Positions 1 to 8,448 of a stretch of DNA of 8,597 nucleotides are shown here, piece by piece. This DNA is from an uncultured Holophagales bacterium (GTDB lineage Bacteria > Acidobacteriota > Thermoanaerobaculia > UBA5066): positions 1-8,597 of the forward strand of contig CALMDF010000475.1 of NCBI GenBank assembly GCA_937864895.1, read 5' to 3'. Under the pieces are notes generated by a model, which was not told where the DNA came from, ran no database searches, and saw only the letters and a program-made list of their open reading frames with translations. The translations under genes were made by a program, and so were the position numbers. The first letter of the stretch is position 1, and each line of letters begins with the position of its first letter.

Positions 1-770
1 GCGACGGCGTGAGGGTCATCGTCGAGGGGGCCGAGTTCGCCGACTACTTCTGGCCGGCCGCCGAGCAGATGGTCGAGATGTCGCACGAGTACTGGAGGAC
101 GAACGGGCGATTCGTCCCGAACGTCACGGTGCGCCTCGCCTCGGGCGGCTACATCGGCGGCGGGCTCTACCACTCGCAGAACATCGAGGGGTGGCTGACG
201 ACCCTTCCCGGGATCCGCGTCGTCGTCCCGGCGTTCGCCGACGACGCCGCCGGCCTCCTCAGGACCGCCGTCCGCTCGCGGGGCATCACGCTCTACCTCG
301 AGCCGAAGTTCCTCTACAACTCGCCCCTGGCGAAGACCTTCGTCCCGGAGGGCTTCGCCGTTCCCTTCGGGAAGGCGCGCCTGCGCCGGGCCGGGACGGA
401 CCTGACGGTCCTCGCCTACGGGACGCCCGTTCACTGGGCGCTCGAGGCCGCCGAAACGCTCTCGAAGGAGGGGAAGGAAGTCGAGGTCCTCGACCTCCGC
501 TGCCTCCAGCCGCTCGACTTCGAGGCCATCGCCACGTCCGTGAGGAAGACCTCCCGCGTCCTGATCGTCCACGAGGACAAGGTCCAGGGAGGCTTCGGCG
601 GCGAGCTGTCGGCGAGGGTCACGAGCGAGCTCTTCGAGTACCTGGACGCTCCCGTGGAGCGGGTCGGGTCGGCCTTCACGCCGGTCGGCTTCAACCGGAT
701 CCTCGAAAGGGCGATCCTCCCGAGCACGCCGACCGTCCTCGAAATGGCGAGAAAAGTCCTCTCGTACTGA
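1..770 (+). CDS. 2-oxoacid dehydrogenase E1, beta-type (transketolase-like) C-terminal part; 5'-truncated
   Basis: The frame is open at the left edge (first full codon at 3) and ends with TGA at 768-770, giving about 255 residues. A GTG at 9 lies inside a conserved stretch (VRVIVEGAEFADYFWPA), so it is not the start; the start is upstream of the window. The protein matches the E1 beta subunit of branched-chain 2-oxoacid or pyruvate dehydrogenases: the end of the pyrimidine-binding transketolase domain, with ADYFWPA, ASGGYIGGGLYHSQ and PAFADDAAGLL, then the transketolase C-terminal domain from about residue 125, with VLDLRCLQPLD, VHEDKVQGGFGGE and GSAFTPVGFNRILE. The enzyme uses thiamine diphosphate to decarboxylate a 2-oxoacid and load acyl groups onto E2 lipoyl domains in the cytoplasm. 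The YHSQNIEG style resembles single-chain E1 alpha-beta fusions of Bacteroidota and Acidobacteriota, but the alpha half is not visible. The exact substrate cannot be told. No E2 or E3 gene follows. Confidence 0.92.
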   Translation, partial: DGVRVIVEGAEFADYFWPAAEQMVEMSHEYWRTNGRFVPNVTVRLASGGYIGGGLYHSQNIEGWLTTLPGIRVVVPAFADDAAGLLRTAVRSRGITLYLEPKFLYNSPLAKTFVPEGFAVPFGKARLRRAGTDLTVLAYGTPVHWALEAAETLSKEGKEVEVLDLRCLQPLDFEAIATSVRKTSRVLIVHEDKVQGGFGGELSARVTSELFEYLDAPVERVGSAFTPVGFNRILERAILPSTPTVLEMARKVLSY

Positions 771-793
771 GAATCGCGACCCGGTGACCCCGC

Positions 794-821
794 GCGGCCC
801 GCCTCTTCCGGGGCGGGCCGC
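794..821 (+). terminator. GC-rich hairpin after the E1 gene, possible terminator
   Basis: GCGGCCCGCC at 794-803 is exactly complementary to GGCGGGCCGC at 812-821, giving a 10-bp all-GC stem with an 8-base loop, 24 bases after the E1 stop codon. The bases after the stem (TCTATC) are only weakly T-rich, so this is not a textbook intrinsic terminator. Position and stability suggest it ends or attenuates the E1 transcript. Its 3' edge is six bases before the ATG at 828, so in a read-through RNA it would also cover the kinase ribosome-binding region. Confidence 0.55.
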
Positions 822-823
822 TC

Positions 824-829
824 TATCAT
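824..829 (+). promoter_or_regulatory. Possible -10 element (TATCAT) for the kinase gene
   Basis: TATCAT matches five of six bases of the sigma70-type consensus TATAAT and stands out in very GC-rich DNA. Transcription would begin about seven bases downstream, close to the in-frame ATG at 837, which would give a leaderless or nearly leaderless mRNA. No convincing -35 hexamer is seen 16-18 bp upstream, where the GC hairpin lies. This is suggestive only. Confidence 0.28.
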
Positions 830-3800
830 GGGAGCCATGTTCCCGGGGACGACAGGCTCATGCGGACCCTCCCGAGGCGGCGTCCGTCCACGTCTCCTTC
901 CCCTTCTCCTCGCCCTCCTCTTGCCGGCCCCCTTCTCGGCCGCCTCCGACCGGGTTCGCCCCCTCGGCCAGGCGATCCTCGACATCTGGGAGGCGAAACA
1001 GGGCCTTCCCCAGAACACCGGCCAGGCGATCGCCCAGACTCCGGACGGCTACCTCTGGATCGGGACGCAGGAGGGGCTCGTCCGCTTCGACGGAACCCAG
1101 TTCACGCTCTTCGACCGGCGGACGACCCCCGGGATCACCGCGAACTCCATCGTCGCGCTCCTCGCCGAGGCGGACGGCACCCTCTGGATCGGAACGAACG
1201 GGGGGGGGCTCCTCCGGCTGAAGGGGGAACAGTTCCAGCCGTTCGGGCCCTCGGAAGGCCTGACCGGCCTGAAGATCCAGGCCCTCGCACGCGACGGGCG
1301 GGGAGCGCTCTGGGTCGGGACGGACGACGAGGGCCTCTTCCGCCTCGAGGGCTCCCGCTTCCGCCTCGTCGCGACCGGAGACGGCGTCGACGGCTTCCTC
1401 GTGCGCACCCTCTGCGTGGACCGCGCGGGAGTCGCCTGGGCCGGGACGACCGGGGGAGGCGTCACGCGAATGGAAGAGGGGGGCGCGAGGACCTTCACGA
1501 CTCGCGAGGGGCTTCCGGCCGACGCCGTCTTCGCCCTCGCGCCGCACCCCGGCGGTGGCGTCTGGGTCGGCACCGCCGGCGGGGGGCTCGCCCGGATCGT
1601 CGACGGGCGCGTCTCGGTCTCCGAGGCCCCCCGCCTTCCCACGAACCAGGTCTCGGCGCTCCTCGTCGACCGCGACGGAAGCCTCTGGGTCGGCACGTGG
1701 GGGCGGGGCCTCTGCCGCGTCACGGGCGGCGACGTTGCGTGCCGCTCCGGCTCGACCGGCGACCTTCCCGCCGACCACGTCTGGAGCCTTCACCAGGATC
1801 GCGAGGGGAGCATCTGGGTCGGCACCTGGACCGAGGGGCTGCTCAGGCTTCGGCAAGGCGTCGTCGAGAACATCGGAAAGCTCGAAGGTCTCCGGAGCGA
1901 GAACGTCCGGGCGGTGACGCAGGACGCCGCGGGGACGATCTGGGCGACGACCGTGAGCGGCGGCCTGCACCGGATCGAGGGCGATTCGATCCGGACCTAC
2001 GGGACCCGCGACGGGCTCCCGTCCGACCAGCCGTCGGCCCTTCTCGCCGCGCGGGACGGGCGGCTCTGGGTGGGCACCTACACCGACGGCCTCGCCGTCG
2101 GCCGGGACGGGGCCTTCTCGCGCGTTCCGCTCCCGCCCCCGGCCTTCGCCTCGCGTGACGTGAGGGCGCTCGTGGAGGACGAAGACGGGTCGGTCTGGGT
2201 CGGCCTCCTCCCCGGCGGGATCGTCCGCCTGCGGGACGGCGTGACGCGGCGCTACGGCGTCGCGGACGGGCTCCCGTCCGACCGGATCCTCTGCCTCCTC
2301 CCCGCGCGGGGCGGCGGGATCTGGGCGGGGACGACCGCCGGGCTCGCCCGGTTCGACGGAGGCCGCTTCCGCCCCCTCACGAAACGGGACGGTCTCCCCG
2401 ACGACCGGGTCCAGGCCCTCGGCCTGGACGACGAGGGAACGCTCTGGATCGGAACGGGAAACGGGCTCGTCCGCCTCTGGGGAGACGAGATCCGGAGCGC
2501 CGGGACGAAGGAAGGACTTTTCGACAGCCAGGTGAAGGCCATCCTCCAGGACGGGGGCTGGCTCTTCATGACGTCCAACCACGGCGTCTTCCGCGCCCGT
2601 CGCTCGGACGTGTCGGCGACGATGGACGGCCGCAGGCGCCGTTTCTCTTCCGAGCACTTCGGCTTCGCCGACGGGATGCGCAGCGAGGGCTGCTCGGGAG
2701 GGACCCTGCCTGGCGCGATCCGCGCCGCCGACGGCCGGATCTGGGTCGCCACGACCCGCGGCCTCTCGGTCCTGGACCCGCGCCGTCTCGATCGGCCCCG
2801 GGCCTTCCTCGCCGTCAGGATCGAGAGCGTGCGGGCGGACGGGGCCCCCGTCGAGCCGGGCGACACCGTCGTCATCCCCCCCGGCTCCTCGCGGCTGGAG
2901 ATCCGCTACGCCGGCATCAGCCTCGTCGCTCCGGGAGACGTCCGCTTCCGTTTCCGCCTGGACGGTTTCGACCCGGCCTGGGTGGACGCCGGAAGCGAGC
3001 GCTCCGCGAGCTACACGAACCTCGCCCCCGGGAACTACGTCTTCGAGGTCGCGGCGCGCCGCGGCACCGGAGCGTGGGTGACCGGGGCGAAGGCGACCGT
3101 GAGGATCGAGCCGACTCTCGGCCAGCGGGGCTGGTTCCGCATCGCGCTGGCGGGCTCGGCGCTCGCCCTCCTCGCCGCGGCGTTCCTCCACCGCGCCCGC
3201 CTGCATCGCCGTCGCAGGGAGGTCCTCGAGAGGCTCGTCGCCGAGCGGACCTCGGAGCTCGAGGCGGCGACGCGCGAGGCGGAGGACGCGAACCGGGCCA
3301 AGAGCGCCTTCCTCGCCACGATGAGCCACGAGATCCGCACCCCGATGAACGGCGTCATCGGGATGACGAGCCTCCTTCTCGGCACCCCCCTGACGCGCGA
3401 GCAGCGGCAGTTCGCCGACACGATCCGCCAGAGCGGAGAGACCCTCCTCCACCTCATCGACGACATCCTCGACTTCTCGAAGATCGAGGCGGGCCGGATG
3501 GGGCTCGAGAGGCGGCCCTTCGAGCTCCGGCCCTGCCTCGAGGCCGCGGTCGCCGTCCTCGCGCCGCACGCCGAGGAGAAGGGCCTCGAGCTGACCCTCG
3601 ACGTCGACGACGGGGTCCCCGTGGCCGTCATCGGAGACGTGACACGGGTCAAGCAGGTCGTCATGAACCTCGTCGGCAACGCGGTGAAGTTCACCGACGG
3701 GGGCGAGGTCGCCGTCACGGCGGTCGCACGCCCCTCGGAGGCCGTGGTCCCCGGGACGATCGTCGATCTCGAGATCGCCGTTCGCGACACGGGGATCGGC

Positions 3801-5306
3801 ATCGATCCCGAGCGCGCCACGTCGCTCTTCGAGTCGTTCCGGCAGGGGGACAGCTCGACGACCCGGCGCTTCGGCGGGACGGGGCTCGGGCTCGCGATCT
3901 CGCGCCGCCTCGCCGCGCTCATGGGAGGCACGATCACGCTCGAGAGCGACGTCGGGAGGGGCTCCACCTTCCGCTTCCTCGCGAGGCTGGAGGCCGCGAA
4001 CCCGACCTCGTCGGCCTTCGTTCCCCCTCGCCCGACGGCTTTCGCCGGGCGGAAGGCCCTCGTCGTGGAGGGCGGCGCGACGACCCGCGGAATCCTCGAG
4101 CGGCTCCTCGGACGGTGGGGCTTCTCCGTCGTCGCGTGCGCGTCGCTCGCAGAGGCGTGCACGAAAGTGAGCCAGGGGGCGCGGTTCGACCTGGCCATCG
4201 TCGACCGGGGTCTCCGCGAGGGCGACGGCCTCTCCGCCGCCGCGAGTCTCCGGGCGGCCGGCGCCCCTCCCGCGCCCATCGTCCTCCTCGTCCCGCTCGG
4301 GGCCGACGCGGAGGAGGGGTCCGACGGTTTCGCGGCCCGCGTCCCCCGCCCGGTGCGGGCGGAGTCCCCCTACGAGACCGTCGCGGGGCTCCTGGGCGGC
4401 AGCCGCCCGGCGCGGCGGCGGATCTCCTCGGCGAGGCCGAAGTTCGACGCCGCGATGGCGGCCCGCCTCCCGCTGCGGATCCTCCTCGCCGAGGACAATC
4501 CGACGAACCGGGAGCTGGCCCTCCTCATGCTCGAACGGCTCGGCTACTCGGCCGACGTCGTCTCGAACGGCGCGGAGGCGGTAGACGCCGCCTGCCAGCG
4601 CGTCTACGACCTCGTCCTGATGGACGTCCAGATGCCGGAGCTCGACGGGATCGAGGCCACGCGCAGGATTCGCTCCGAGCTCGGTGCGAACGGCCCGCGC
4701 ATCGCCGCGATGACGGCGCACGCCCTGCCGGGAGACCGGGACGCCTGCCTCTCCGCGGGGATGGACGACTACCTCGTCAAGCCGATCGGGATCTCCGACC
4801 TCGTGGCGGCTCTCGAAAGGGCCGCGGCCGCCCTCTCCCCCCTCGTCGAGGCCGCCGAGGTTTCGCCGGACTCTCCGCACGTCCTTCCGCCGGACACGAT
4901 GCCCCCGCTCCCGACCCCGGCCGGGCTGGACGAGAATGCCTGGGCACGCCTCCACTCCTCGCTCGGCGCGCGTGCGGCCGACCTCCTGCCGGGGATCGTC
5001 CGCTCCTTCTCCCACGAGTCCGAGGGGCTCCTGGCGACCGCACGCGCGGCCCTGTCGTCGGAGAGCCGCGACGAGCTCCACCGGGCCATCCACACCCTCA
5101 AGTCGACGAGCGCGAGCTTCGGCGCCCGGGAGCTTTCCGATCTCTGCCGCGAGGCCGAGGCGATCGCCCGCAGCGGCGACGCCTCGACCCTCGTCCCCCT
5201 CCTCGACCGCATCGAAGCGGCGCTCGCCGCGGTGAGGCAGGCCCTGGACGCGCCCTTCGCCGCCCCTACCTTCCCTTCGGAGCCTCCGCCACGATCCGTG
5301 CAATGA
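828..5306 (+). CDS. Hybrid sensor histidine kinase: two-component propeller, Y_Y_Y, TM, HisKA, HATPase, REC, REC, HPt
   Basis: This 1492-residue inner-membrane hybrid kinase is built for a phosphorelay from a periplasmic ligand. In order: a signal peptide (about 1-39, Arg-rich then Leu-rich, ending FSAA); 14 Reg_prop repeats with a W-x-G-T core (about 50-654), enough for two seven-bladed propellers; a Y_Y_Y domain (about 685-761); one membrane helix (about 770-787); a short coiled coil; HisKA with the H box [10 protein letters not shown] (phospho-acceptor H834); HATPase with N951, DTGIG from D987 and GGTGLGL at 1016-1022. The first receiver (about 1076-1195) keeps D1126 but has E1081-G1082-G1083 for the acidic pair and R1174 for the Lys, so it looks degenerate. 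The second (about 1218-1335) is complete: E1222, D1223, D1266, K1318. A C-terminal HPt domain carries H1422 ([14 protein letters not shown]). There is no DNA-binding domain, so a separate response regulator is needed. The ATG at 828 lacks a Shine-Dalgarno; the ATG at 837 is an equally possible start and also leaves a signal peptide. The sensor resembles Bacteroides HTCS proteins, whose ligands are often oligosaccharides; the ligand here is unknown. The last 41 bases overlap the convergent peptidase gene. Confidence 0.95.
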   Translation: MGAMFPGTTGSCGPSRGGVRPRLLPLLLALLLPAPFSAASDRVRPLGQAILDIWEAKQGLPQNTGQAIAQTPDGYLWIGTQEGLVRFDGTQFTLFDRRTTPGITANSIVALLAEADGTLWIGTNGGGLLRLKGEQFQPFGPSEGLTGLKIQALARDGRGALWVGTDDEGLFRLEGSRFRLVATGDGVDGFLVRTLCVDRAGVAWAGTTGGGVTRMEEGGARTFTTREGLPADAVFALAPHPGGGVWVGTAGGGLARIVDGRVSVSEAPRLPTNQVSALLVDRDGSLWVGTWGRGLCRVTGGDVACRSGSTGDLPADHVWSLHQDREGSIWVGTWTEGLLRLRQGVVENIGKLEGLRSENVRAVTQDAAGTIWATTVSGGLHRIEGDSIRTYGTRDGLPSDQPSALLAARDGRLWVGTYTDGLAVGRDGAFSRVPLPPPAFASRDVRALVEDEDGSVWVGLLPGGIVRLRDGVTRRYGVADGLPSDRILCLLPARGGGIWAGTTAGLARFDGGRFRPLTKRDGLPDDRVQALGLDDEGTLWIGTGNGLVRLWGDEIRSAGTKEGLFDSQVKAILQDGGWLFMTSNHGVFRARRSDVSATMDGRRRRFSSEHFGFADGMRSEGCSGGTLPGAIRAADGRIWVATTRGLSVLDPRRLDRPRAFLAVRIESVRADGAPVEPGDTVVIPPGSSRLEIRYAGISLVAPGDVRFRFRLDGFDPAWVDAGSERSASYTNLAPGNYVFEVAARRGTGAWVTGAKATVRIEPTLGQRGWFRIALAGSALALLAAAFLHRARLHRRRREVLERLVAERTSELEAATREAEDANRAKSAFLATMSHEIRTPMNGVIGMTSLLLGTPLTREQRQFADTIRQSGETLLHLIDDILDFSKIEAGRMGLERRPFELRPCLEAAVAVLAPHAEEKGLELTLDVDDGVPVAVIGDVTRVKQVVMNLVGNAVKFTDGGEVAVTAVARPSEAVVPGTIVDLEIAVRDTGIGIDPERATSLFESFRQGDSSTTRRFGGTGLGLAISRRLAALMGGTITLESDVGRGSTFRFLARLEAANPTSSAFVPPRPTAFAGRKALVVEGGATTRGILERLLGRWGFSVVACASLAEACTKVSQGARFDLAIVDRGLREGDGLSAAASLRAAGAPPAPIVLLVPLGADAEEGSDGFAARVPRPVRAESPYETVAGLLGGSRPARRRISSARPKFDAAMAARLPLRILLAEDNPTNRELALLMLERLGYSADVVSNGAEAVDAACQRVYDLVLMDVQMPELDGIEATRRIRSELGANGPRIAAMTAHALPGDRDACLSAGMDDYLVKPIGISDLVAALERAAAALSPLVEAAEVSPDSPHVLPPDTMPPLPTPAGLDENAWARLHSSLGARAADLLPGIVRSFSHESEGLLATARAALSSESRDELHRAIHTLKSTSASFGARELSDLCREAEAIARSGDASTLVPLLDRIEAALAAVRQALDAPFAAPTFPSEPPPRSVQ
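975..2789 (+). repeat. Fourteen propeller-blade repeats inside the kinase gene
   Basis: Units of about 40-45 codons recur through kinase residues 50-654. Each has a hydrophobic strand, D-x-x-G, a core such as LWIGT, SLWVGT or IWAGT, then G-L-x-R and a linker often ending in EGLP or DGLPS. Twelve units are close to consensus. The thirteenth lacks the W-x-G-T core ([11 protein letters not shown]). The fourteenth is the usual terminal blade ([18 protein letters not shown], then [10 protein letters not shown]). Fourteen units fit two seven-bladed propellers, as known for HTCS-type sensors. The repeats are diverged in DNA, so they are old protein repeats rather than a recent DNA expansion. Confidence 0.85.
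5266..5306. other. 41-bp tail-to-tail overlap of two convergent genes
   Basis: The kinase stop (TGA, 5304-5306, plus strand) lies beyond the peptidase-fusion stop (TAG, 5266-5268 on the plus coordinates, read on the minus strand). The last 13 codons of the kinase are therefore antisense to the end of the peptidase gene. No hairpin followed by a T-run is evident for either gene here, so transcripts may overlap. Confidence 0.9.
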
Positions 5307-8300
5307 GCGCCGGGTCGTCGGGGAGGAGGCCCGCCTTCGGCAGGCGGGGCGTCATCTCCGCCCAGCTCGGGTCGATCGCGAACGTCTTCCGGAAGAGCGG
5401 CAGCGCCTCTTCCACCCTGCCCATTCCGACGAGCGAGACCGCCGTCCAGTAGGTCATCTCGGCGTTGCCGGGAACGATCGCCTGCGCCGCCGAGTAGGCC
5501 CTCAGGGCCCCGGCGTCGTCCTTCTTCTCGACGGCGAGATCCCCCTCGTTCATGAGGTTGTAGGCGCGAGCGAGCGTCACGAGGCGGCGCAGCTCCGGCA
5601 GCGGCGCCGGGCTGTCCTCGACGCGCAGGTCGAAGACGCGGTCCTGCCAGGGCCGTCCCGTCGACGCCCCGCCGACGACGACGAGCGCCGCCGACTGCTT
5701 TCCGCGGATGTCCCCGCCCGCGGCCTCGGCCGCGTCGAGGGCCGCGAGCATCCGCTCCGCGAGGTCCCCCTTCGACTCCTCGAAGGCCTTCGCCATCGCC
5801 GGCCAGACCGTGGCGTTTCGCATCATGTTCGCCTGGACGGAGTAGTCTTTCCCGACGTGGTGGCCGGCCGCCTCGACGCAGCTCGCCCCGGTGTGGGCCG
5901 CGACCCGCCCGGCGGCGTCGATCATCGCCACCTGGCGCACCTCTCGCCCCGCGTCCGCGACGAGGAGCCCCTTCAGCGCGTCCGGCGCGCTCCGGCCCGC
6001 CTTCAGGAGCGACAGGCCGAGCGGCCCGTAGCTCGCGTCGACGAACGACTGCGTCGCCACGGCGCCGACGCCCGCCTCCGCCCACGGCACGAGCGCCCCG
6101 ACCGAGAACCAGTGCGACTGGACCGCGACGCCGAGCTGGCCGGTCGCCGGGTCGCGCGCGACGATCGAGTAGGTGTGGACGGGGCGCGAGGGGACGGGGA
6201 TCGCCGCCGGCAGCTCGGGGACGCCGAGCTCGGAGAGGACGAACGCCTGGTCGAACGCCGTCTCCTTCAGGCGGTCGTACCGGCCCGAGGACCCGCCGTG
6301 CCCTCCCGCCATGTTCGTCTTCAGCAGGAGCGGGGTCGGTCCGGTCTTCAGGGTCCGGAGCTTCGCGACCCACTTCGCCGGCTCCCAGTACATGACCTGG
6401 CTGTCGTTGAATGACGTCTTCACGAGGATCGACGGGTAGGCCCCCGGCTTCAGGTTCTCGTAGGGGCTGTACGACCTCATGTAGAGGTACTCGTCCCTGT
6501 TCTTCGGGTTCCCCCACTCCTCGAACTCGCCGACGGTGAGAGGAAGCGTCTCGTCGAGCATCGTGTTGATGACGTCGACGAACGGGACGTGGAGGATCGC
6601 GGCCCGGAAGAGCTCCGGCTTCAGGTTCAGGACGGCTCCGATCAGGAGTCCCCCCGCGCTGCCGCCCTGGATCGCGATCTTCTCCTTCGCGGCGACCTTC
6701 GCCGCGACGAGCGCCTCGGCGCAGGCCACGAAATCGGTGAACGTGTTCTTCTTCGACAGCATCCGCCCGGCGTCGTGCCACTTCTTGCCGAGGTCGCCCC
6801 CGCCGCGGACGTGGGCCATGGCGTAGACGACGCCCCGGTCCAGGAGGCTCGGGAGCGCCGGGTTCCAGTACGCGATGCCGGGCGCTCCGTACGAGCCGTA
6901 GCCGGTCAGGTAGAGCGGCGCGGTGCCGTCGCGCGGGACGTCCGTCCGCGAGACGACGCTGACCGGGACCCGCGTCCCGTCGGCGGCCGTCGCCCAGAGC
7001 CTCTCGGAGCGGTAGCGCGACGGGTCGTAGCCGCCCGGCACCTCGGTCTTCTTCAGGACCGTCAGCTCGCGCGTCGCGAGGTCGCAGGCGTAGACCGTCG
7101 GGGCGGTCGTGAACGACTGGTAGGTGAAGCGCCAGGCCTTCGCGTCGTACTCGCGGTTCGCCTCGGGAAAGACCGTCGAGATCGGCTCGGGCACCTCGAC
7201 CCGCCGCATCGCGCCCGTGGCGAGGTCGAGGACCGAGAACCGCGAGACGGCGTCCACCCGCTCGGAGACGACGAGGTGGGCGCGGAACGCGTCGAGACCC
7301 GTCGCCATCACGCCCGCGCGGCAGGGGACGAGCTCCTTCCACGACGCCTTGCCGGGGGAGGACGCCGGGGCCGTCACGACGCGGAAGTCGCGGCAGAGGT
7401 CGTTCGTCCGGATGTAGAGGAGGTCGCCCGCGGCCTCCACCTCGTACTCGTGGTCCTTCTCCCGCGGCGCCACGACGCGGAGGGCCTCCTCCGGCTTCGC
7501 CGCCTCGACGAGCCGCCACTCGTTCTGCGTGTGGCTGTCGGAGCCGACGAGGACCCACCGGTCGTCGCGGGAGCGCGCGACGCGGAGCGTGAAGCGTTCG
7601 TCCTTCTCCTCGTACACGAGCGTGTCGGGGCCCGTCGTCCCGACGGCGTGCCTGTAGAGCCGGTACGGCCGCTTCGCGGCGTCCTCGACGACGTAGAAGA
7701 GCGTCTTCCCGTCGACCGCCCAGGCGAGGGAGTTCACCTTCTCGACGCGGTCGGGCAGAAGCTTCCCCGTCCCGAGGTCCTTCACGAAGAGCGTGTAGAG
7801 GCGGAAGCCCGTCGTGTCGATCGTGTAGGCGAGGAGCCTCCCGTCGTCGCTCGGCTCGAACGCCCCGCGCCCGACGTACTTCTCCGTCTTCGCGATCTCG
7901 TTCAGGTCGAGGACGACTTCCTCCGGCGCCTCGAGGCTCCCCTTCTTCCGGCAGGAGATCGGGTACTGCTGACCCTTCTCCGTCCGCCCGTACCAGAAGA
8001 ACCCGCGATGACGGTACGGGACCGACAGGTCGGTCTCCTTGATCCGCCCGAGAGCCTCCTCGTAGAGCTTCTGCCTCAGGGCCTCGCCCGGCTTCGTCGC
8101 GGAGTCCGTGTACGCGTTCTCGGCGTCGAGGTACGCCTTCACCGCGGGATCCTGCTTCTCCCTCAGCCAGGCGTAGTCGTCCACGAGCTTCTCGCCGTGG
8201 ATCTCGGTGACCTTCGGGGCCTTCTTCGCGACGGGGGGCTTCGCCACCGCGGGAGTTTCTCCCGCCGGGGCGTTGAACGGAACGAGGAGGAGGGAAAGAG

Positions 8301-8322
8301 CGACCGTTCGAATCGTGAGCAC
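5266..8322 (-). CDS. Secreted oligopeptidase B (S9A) fused to DUF1028 and a TPR-like tail
   Basis: This is a single unbroken frame of 1018 residues. I chose the GTG at 8320-8322 because GGAGGT lies five bases upstream and a clean signal peptide follows ([20 protein letters not shown], cleavage near residue 20). The frame stays open to a GTG at 8394, but that start has no Shine-Dalgarno and would bury the signal. Residues about 40-700 are oligopeptidase B: an N-terminal beta-propeller, then an alpha/beta hydrolase domain with GGSAGG (S555), [12 protein letters not shown] (D640) and AGGHGG (H675) as the Ser-Asp-His triad. E599 and E601 in GEFEEWGNP match the glutamates that, from memory of studies on enterobacterial enzymes, set preference for Arg or Lys. 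Known oligopeptidase B is about 690 residues and usually cytosolic; this one should be exported. A linker of about 16 residues leads to T717[11 protein letters not shown], the start of a DUF1028 domain (about 717-900) of unknown activity, which I recall being placed in the Ntn-hydrolase clan. A TPR-like tail (about 913-995) ends the protein; DUF1028 plus such a tail is a familiar pairing, but joining it to oligopeptidase B is not one I know. No internal start codon lies near the junction. Confidence 0.93.
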   Translation of the reverse strand: MLTIRTVALSLLLVPFNAPAGETPAVAKPPVAKKAPKVTEIHGEKLVDDYAWLREKQDPAVKAYLDAENAYTDSATKPGEALRQKLYEEALGRIKETDLSVPYRHRGFFWYGRTEKGQQYPISCRKKGSLEAPEEVVLDLNEIAKTEKYVGRGAFEPSDDGRLLAYTIDTTGFRLYTLFVKDLGTGKLLPDRVEKVNSLAWAVDGKTLFYVVEDAAKRPYRLYRHAVGTTGPDTLVYEEKDERFTLRVARSRDDRWVLVGSDSHTQNEWRLVEAAKPEEALRVVAPREKDHEYEVEAAGDLLYIRTNDLCRDFRVVTAPASSPGKASWKELVPCRAGVMATGLDAFRAHLVVSERVDAVSRFSVLDLATGAMRRVEVPEPISTVFPEANREYDAKAWRFTYQSFTTAPTVYACDLATRELTVLKKTEVPGGYDPSRYRSERLWATAADGTRVPVSVVSRTDVPRDGTAPLYLTGYGSYGAPGIAYWNPALPSLLDRGVVYAMAHVRGGGDLGKKWHDAGRMLSKKNTFTDFVACAEALVAAKVAAKEKIAIQGGSAGGLLIGAVLNLKPELFRAAILHVPFVDVINTMLDETLPLTVGEFEEWGNPKNRDEYLYMRSYSPYENLKPGAYPSILVKTSFNDSQVMYWEPAKWVAKLRTLKTGPTPLLLKTNMAGGHGGSSGRYDRLKETAFDQAFVLSELGVPELPAAIPVPSRPVHTYSIVARDPATGQLGVAVQSHWFSVGALVPWAEAGVGAVATQSFVDASYGPLGLSLLKAGRSAPDALKGLLVADAGREVRQVAMIDAAGRVAAHTGASCVEAAGHHVGKDYSVQANMMRNATVWPAMAKAFEESKGDLAERMLAALDAAEAAGGDIRGKQSAALVVVGGASTGRPWQDRVFDLRVEDSPAPLPELRRLVTLARAYNLMNEGDLAVEKKDDAGALRAYSAAQAIVPGNAEMTYWTAVSLVGMGRVEEALPLFRKTFAIDPSWAEMTPRLPKAGLLPDDPALIARIVAEAPKGR

Positions 8323-8327
8323 GAGCG

Positions 8328-8333
8328 ACCTCC
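8328..8333 (-). promoter_or_regulatory. Ribosome binding site deciding the peptidase-fusion start
   Basis: On the minus strand GGAGGT is followed by five bases (CGCTC) and then GTG at 8322. This near-perfect Shine-Dalgarno with good spacing, followed at once by a signal peptide, supports GTG 8322 over the longer open frame beginning at 8394. Confidence 0.8.
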
Positions 8334-8392
8334 GACCGGAGAGGATAGATCGCCCGGGCGGAGAGGTCCCGGCTTTCTGCCTGGCCAGACGC

Positions 8393-8423
8393 ACGGAGGC
8401 CCGGCCTCCGGCCGGGCCTCCGT
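8393..8423 (-). terminator. Perfect 14-bp inverted repeat between the unknown gene and the peptidase gene
   Basis: ACGGAGGCCCGGCC at 8393-8406 pairs exactly with its complement at 8410-8423 around a three-base TCC loop. It lies 25 bases past the stop of the minus-strand gene at the right edge and about 70 bases before the peptidase start, the usual place for a terminator. Neither side has a T-run, so an intrinsic terminator is not proven. A stable mRNA 3' end, a Rho-assisted stop or a dispersed palindromic repeat are alternatives. Confidence 0.5.
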
Positions 8424-8448
8424 CCGATTCCCGGGTTCGTTCCGGGGG

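Noticed and set aside
9..11. GTG as the start of the dehydrogenase gene
   Set aside because: Conserved E1 beta sequence continues upstream in frame to the window edge, and there is no Shine-Dalgarno. The gene is simply cut by the window.
1660..1850. Recent tandem duplication of propeller blades six and seven
   Set aside because: The proteins look alike ([11 protein letters not shown] and [11 protein letters not shown]), but outside the core the DNA differs at many positions, so this is ordinary repeat-family similarity.
858..5303. Open frame of 1481 codons on the minus strand opposite the kinase gene
   Set aside because: It mirrors the kinase frame almost end to end, has Arg/Gly/Pro/Glu-rich low-complexity composition and no domain. 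It is a product of GC-rich codon use in the real gene.
3074..5452. Open frame of 792 codons on the plus strand within the kinase gene
   Set aside because: It overlaps the kinase in another frame, is dominated by Arg, Pro and Gly, and contains none of the HisKA, HATPase or REC motifs seen in the true frame.
5695..6174. DUF1028 part as a separate gene with its own start
   Set aside because: No ATG or GTG with a Shine-Dalgarno lies near the junction on the minus strand, and the upstream frame is open through the whole oligopeptidase domain, so a single fused product is the simplest reading.
4769..7558. Open frame of 929 codons on the minus strand covering the kinase end and part of the peptidase gene
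   Set aside because: It is a shifted frame of the peptidase fusion running on into antisense of the kinase. The correct frame has the catalytic motifs; this one has Arg/Gly-rich text with no motif.
8342..8370. Possible promoter on the minus strand for the peptidase gene (TATCCT at 8342-8347, GGGACC about 17 bp further upstream)
   Set aside because: Only four of six and three of six consensus matches. Transcription would start almost on the Shine-Dalgarno. Too weak to list as a feature.
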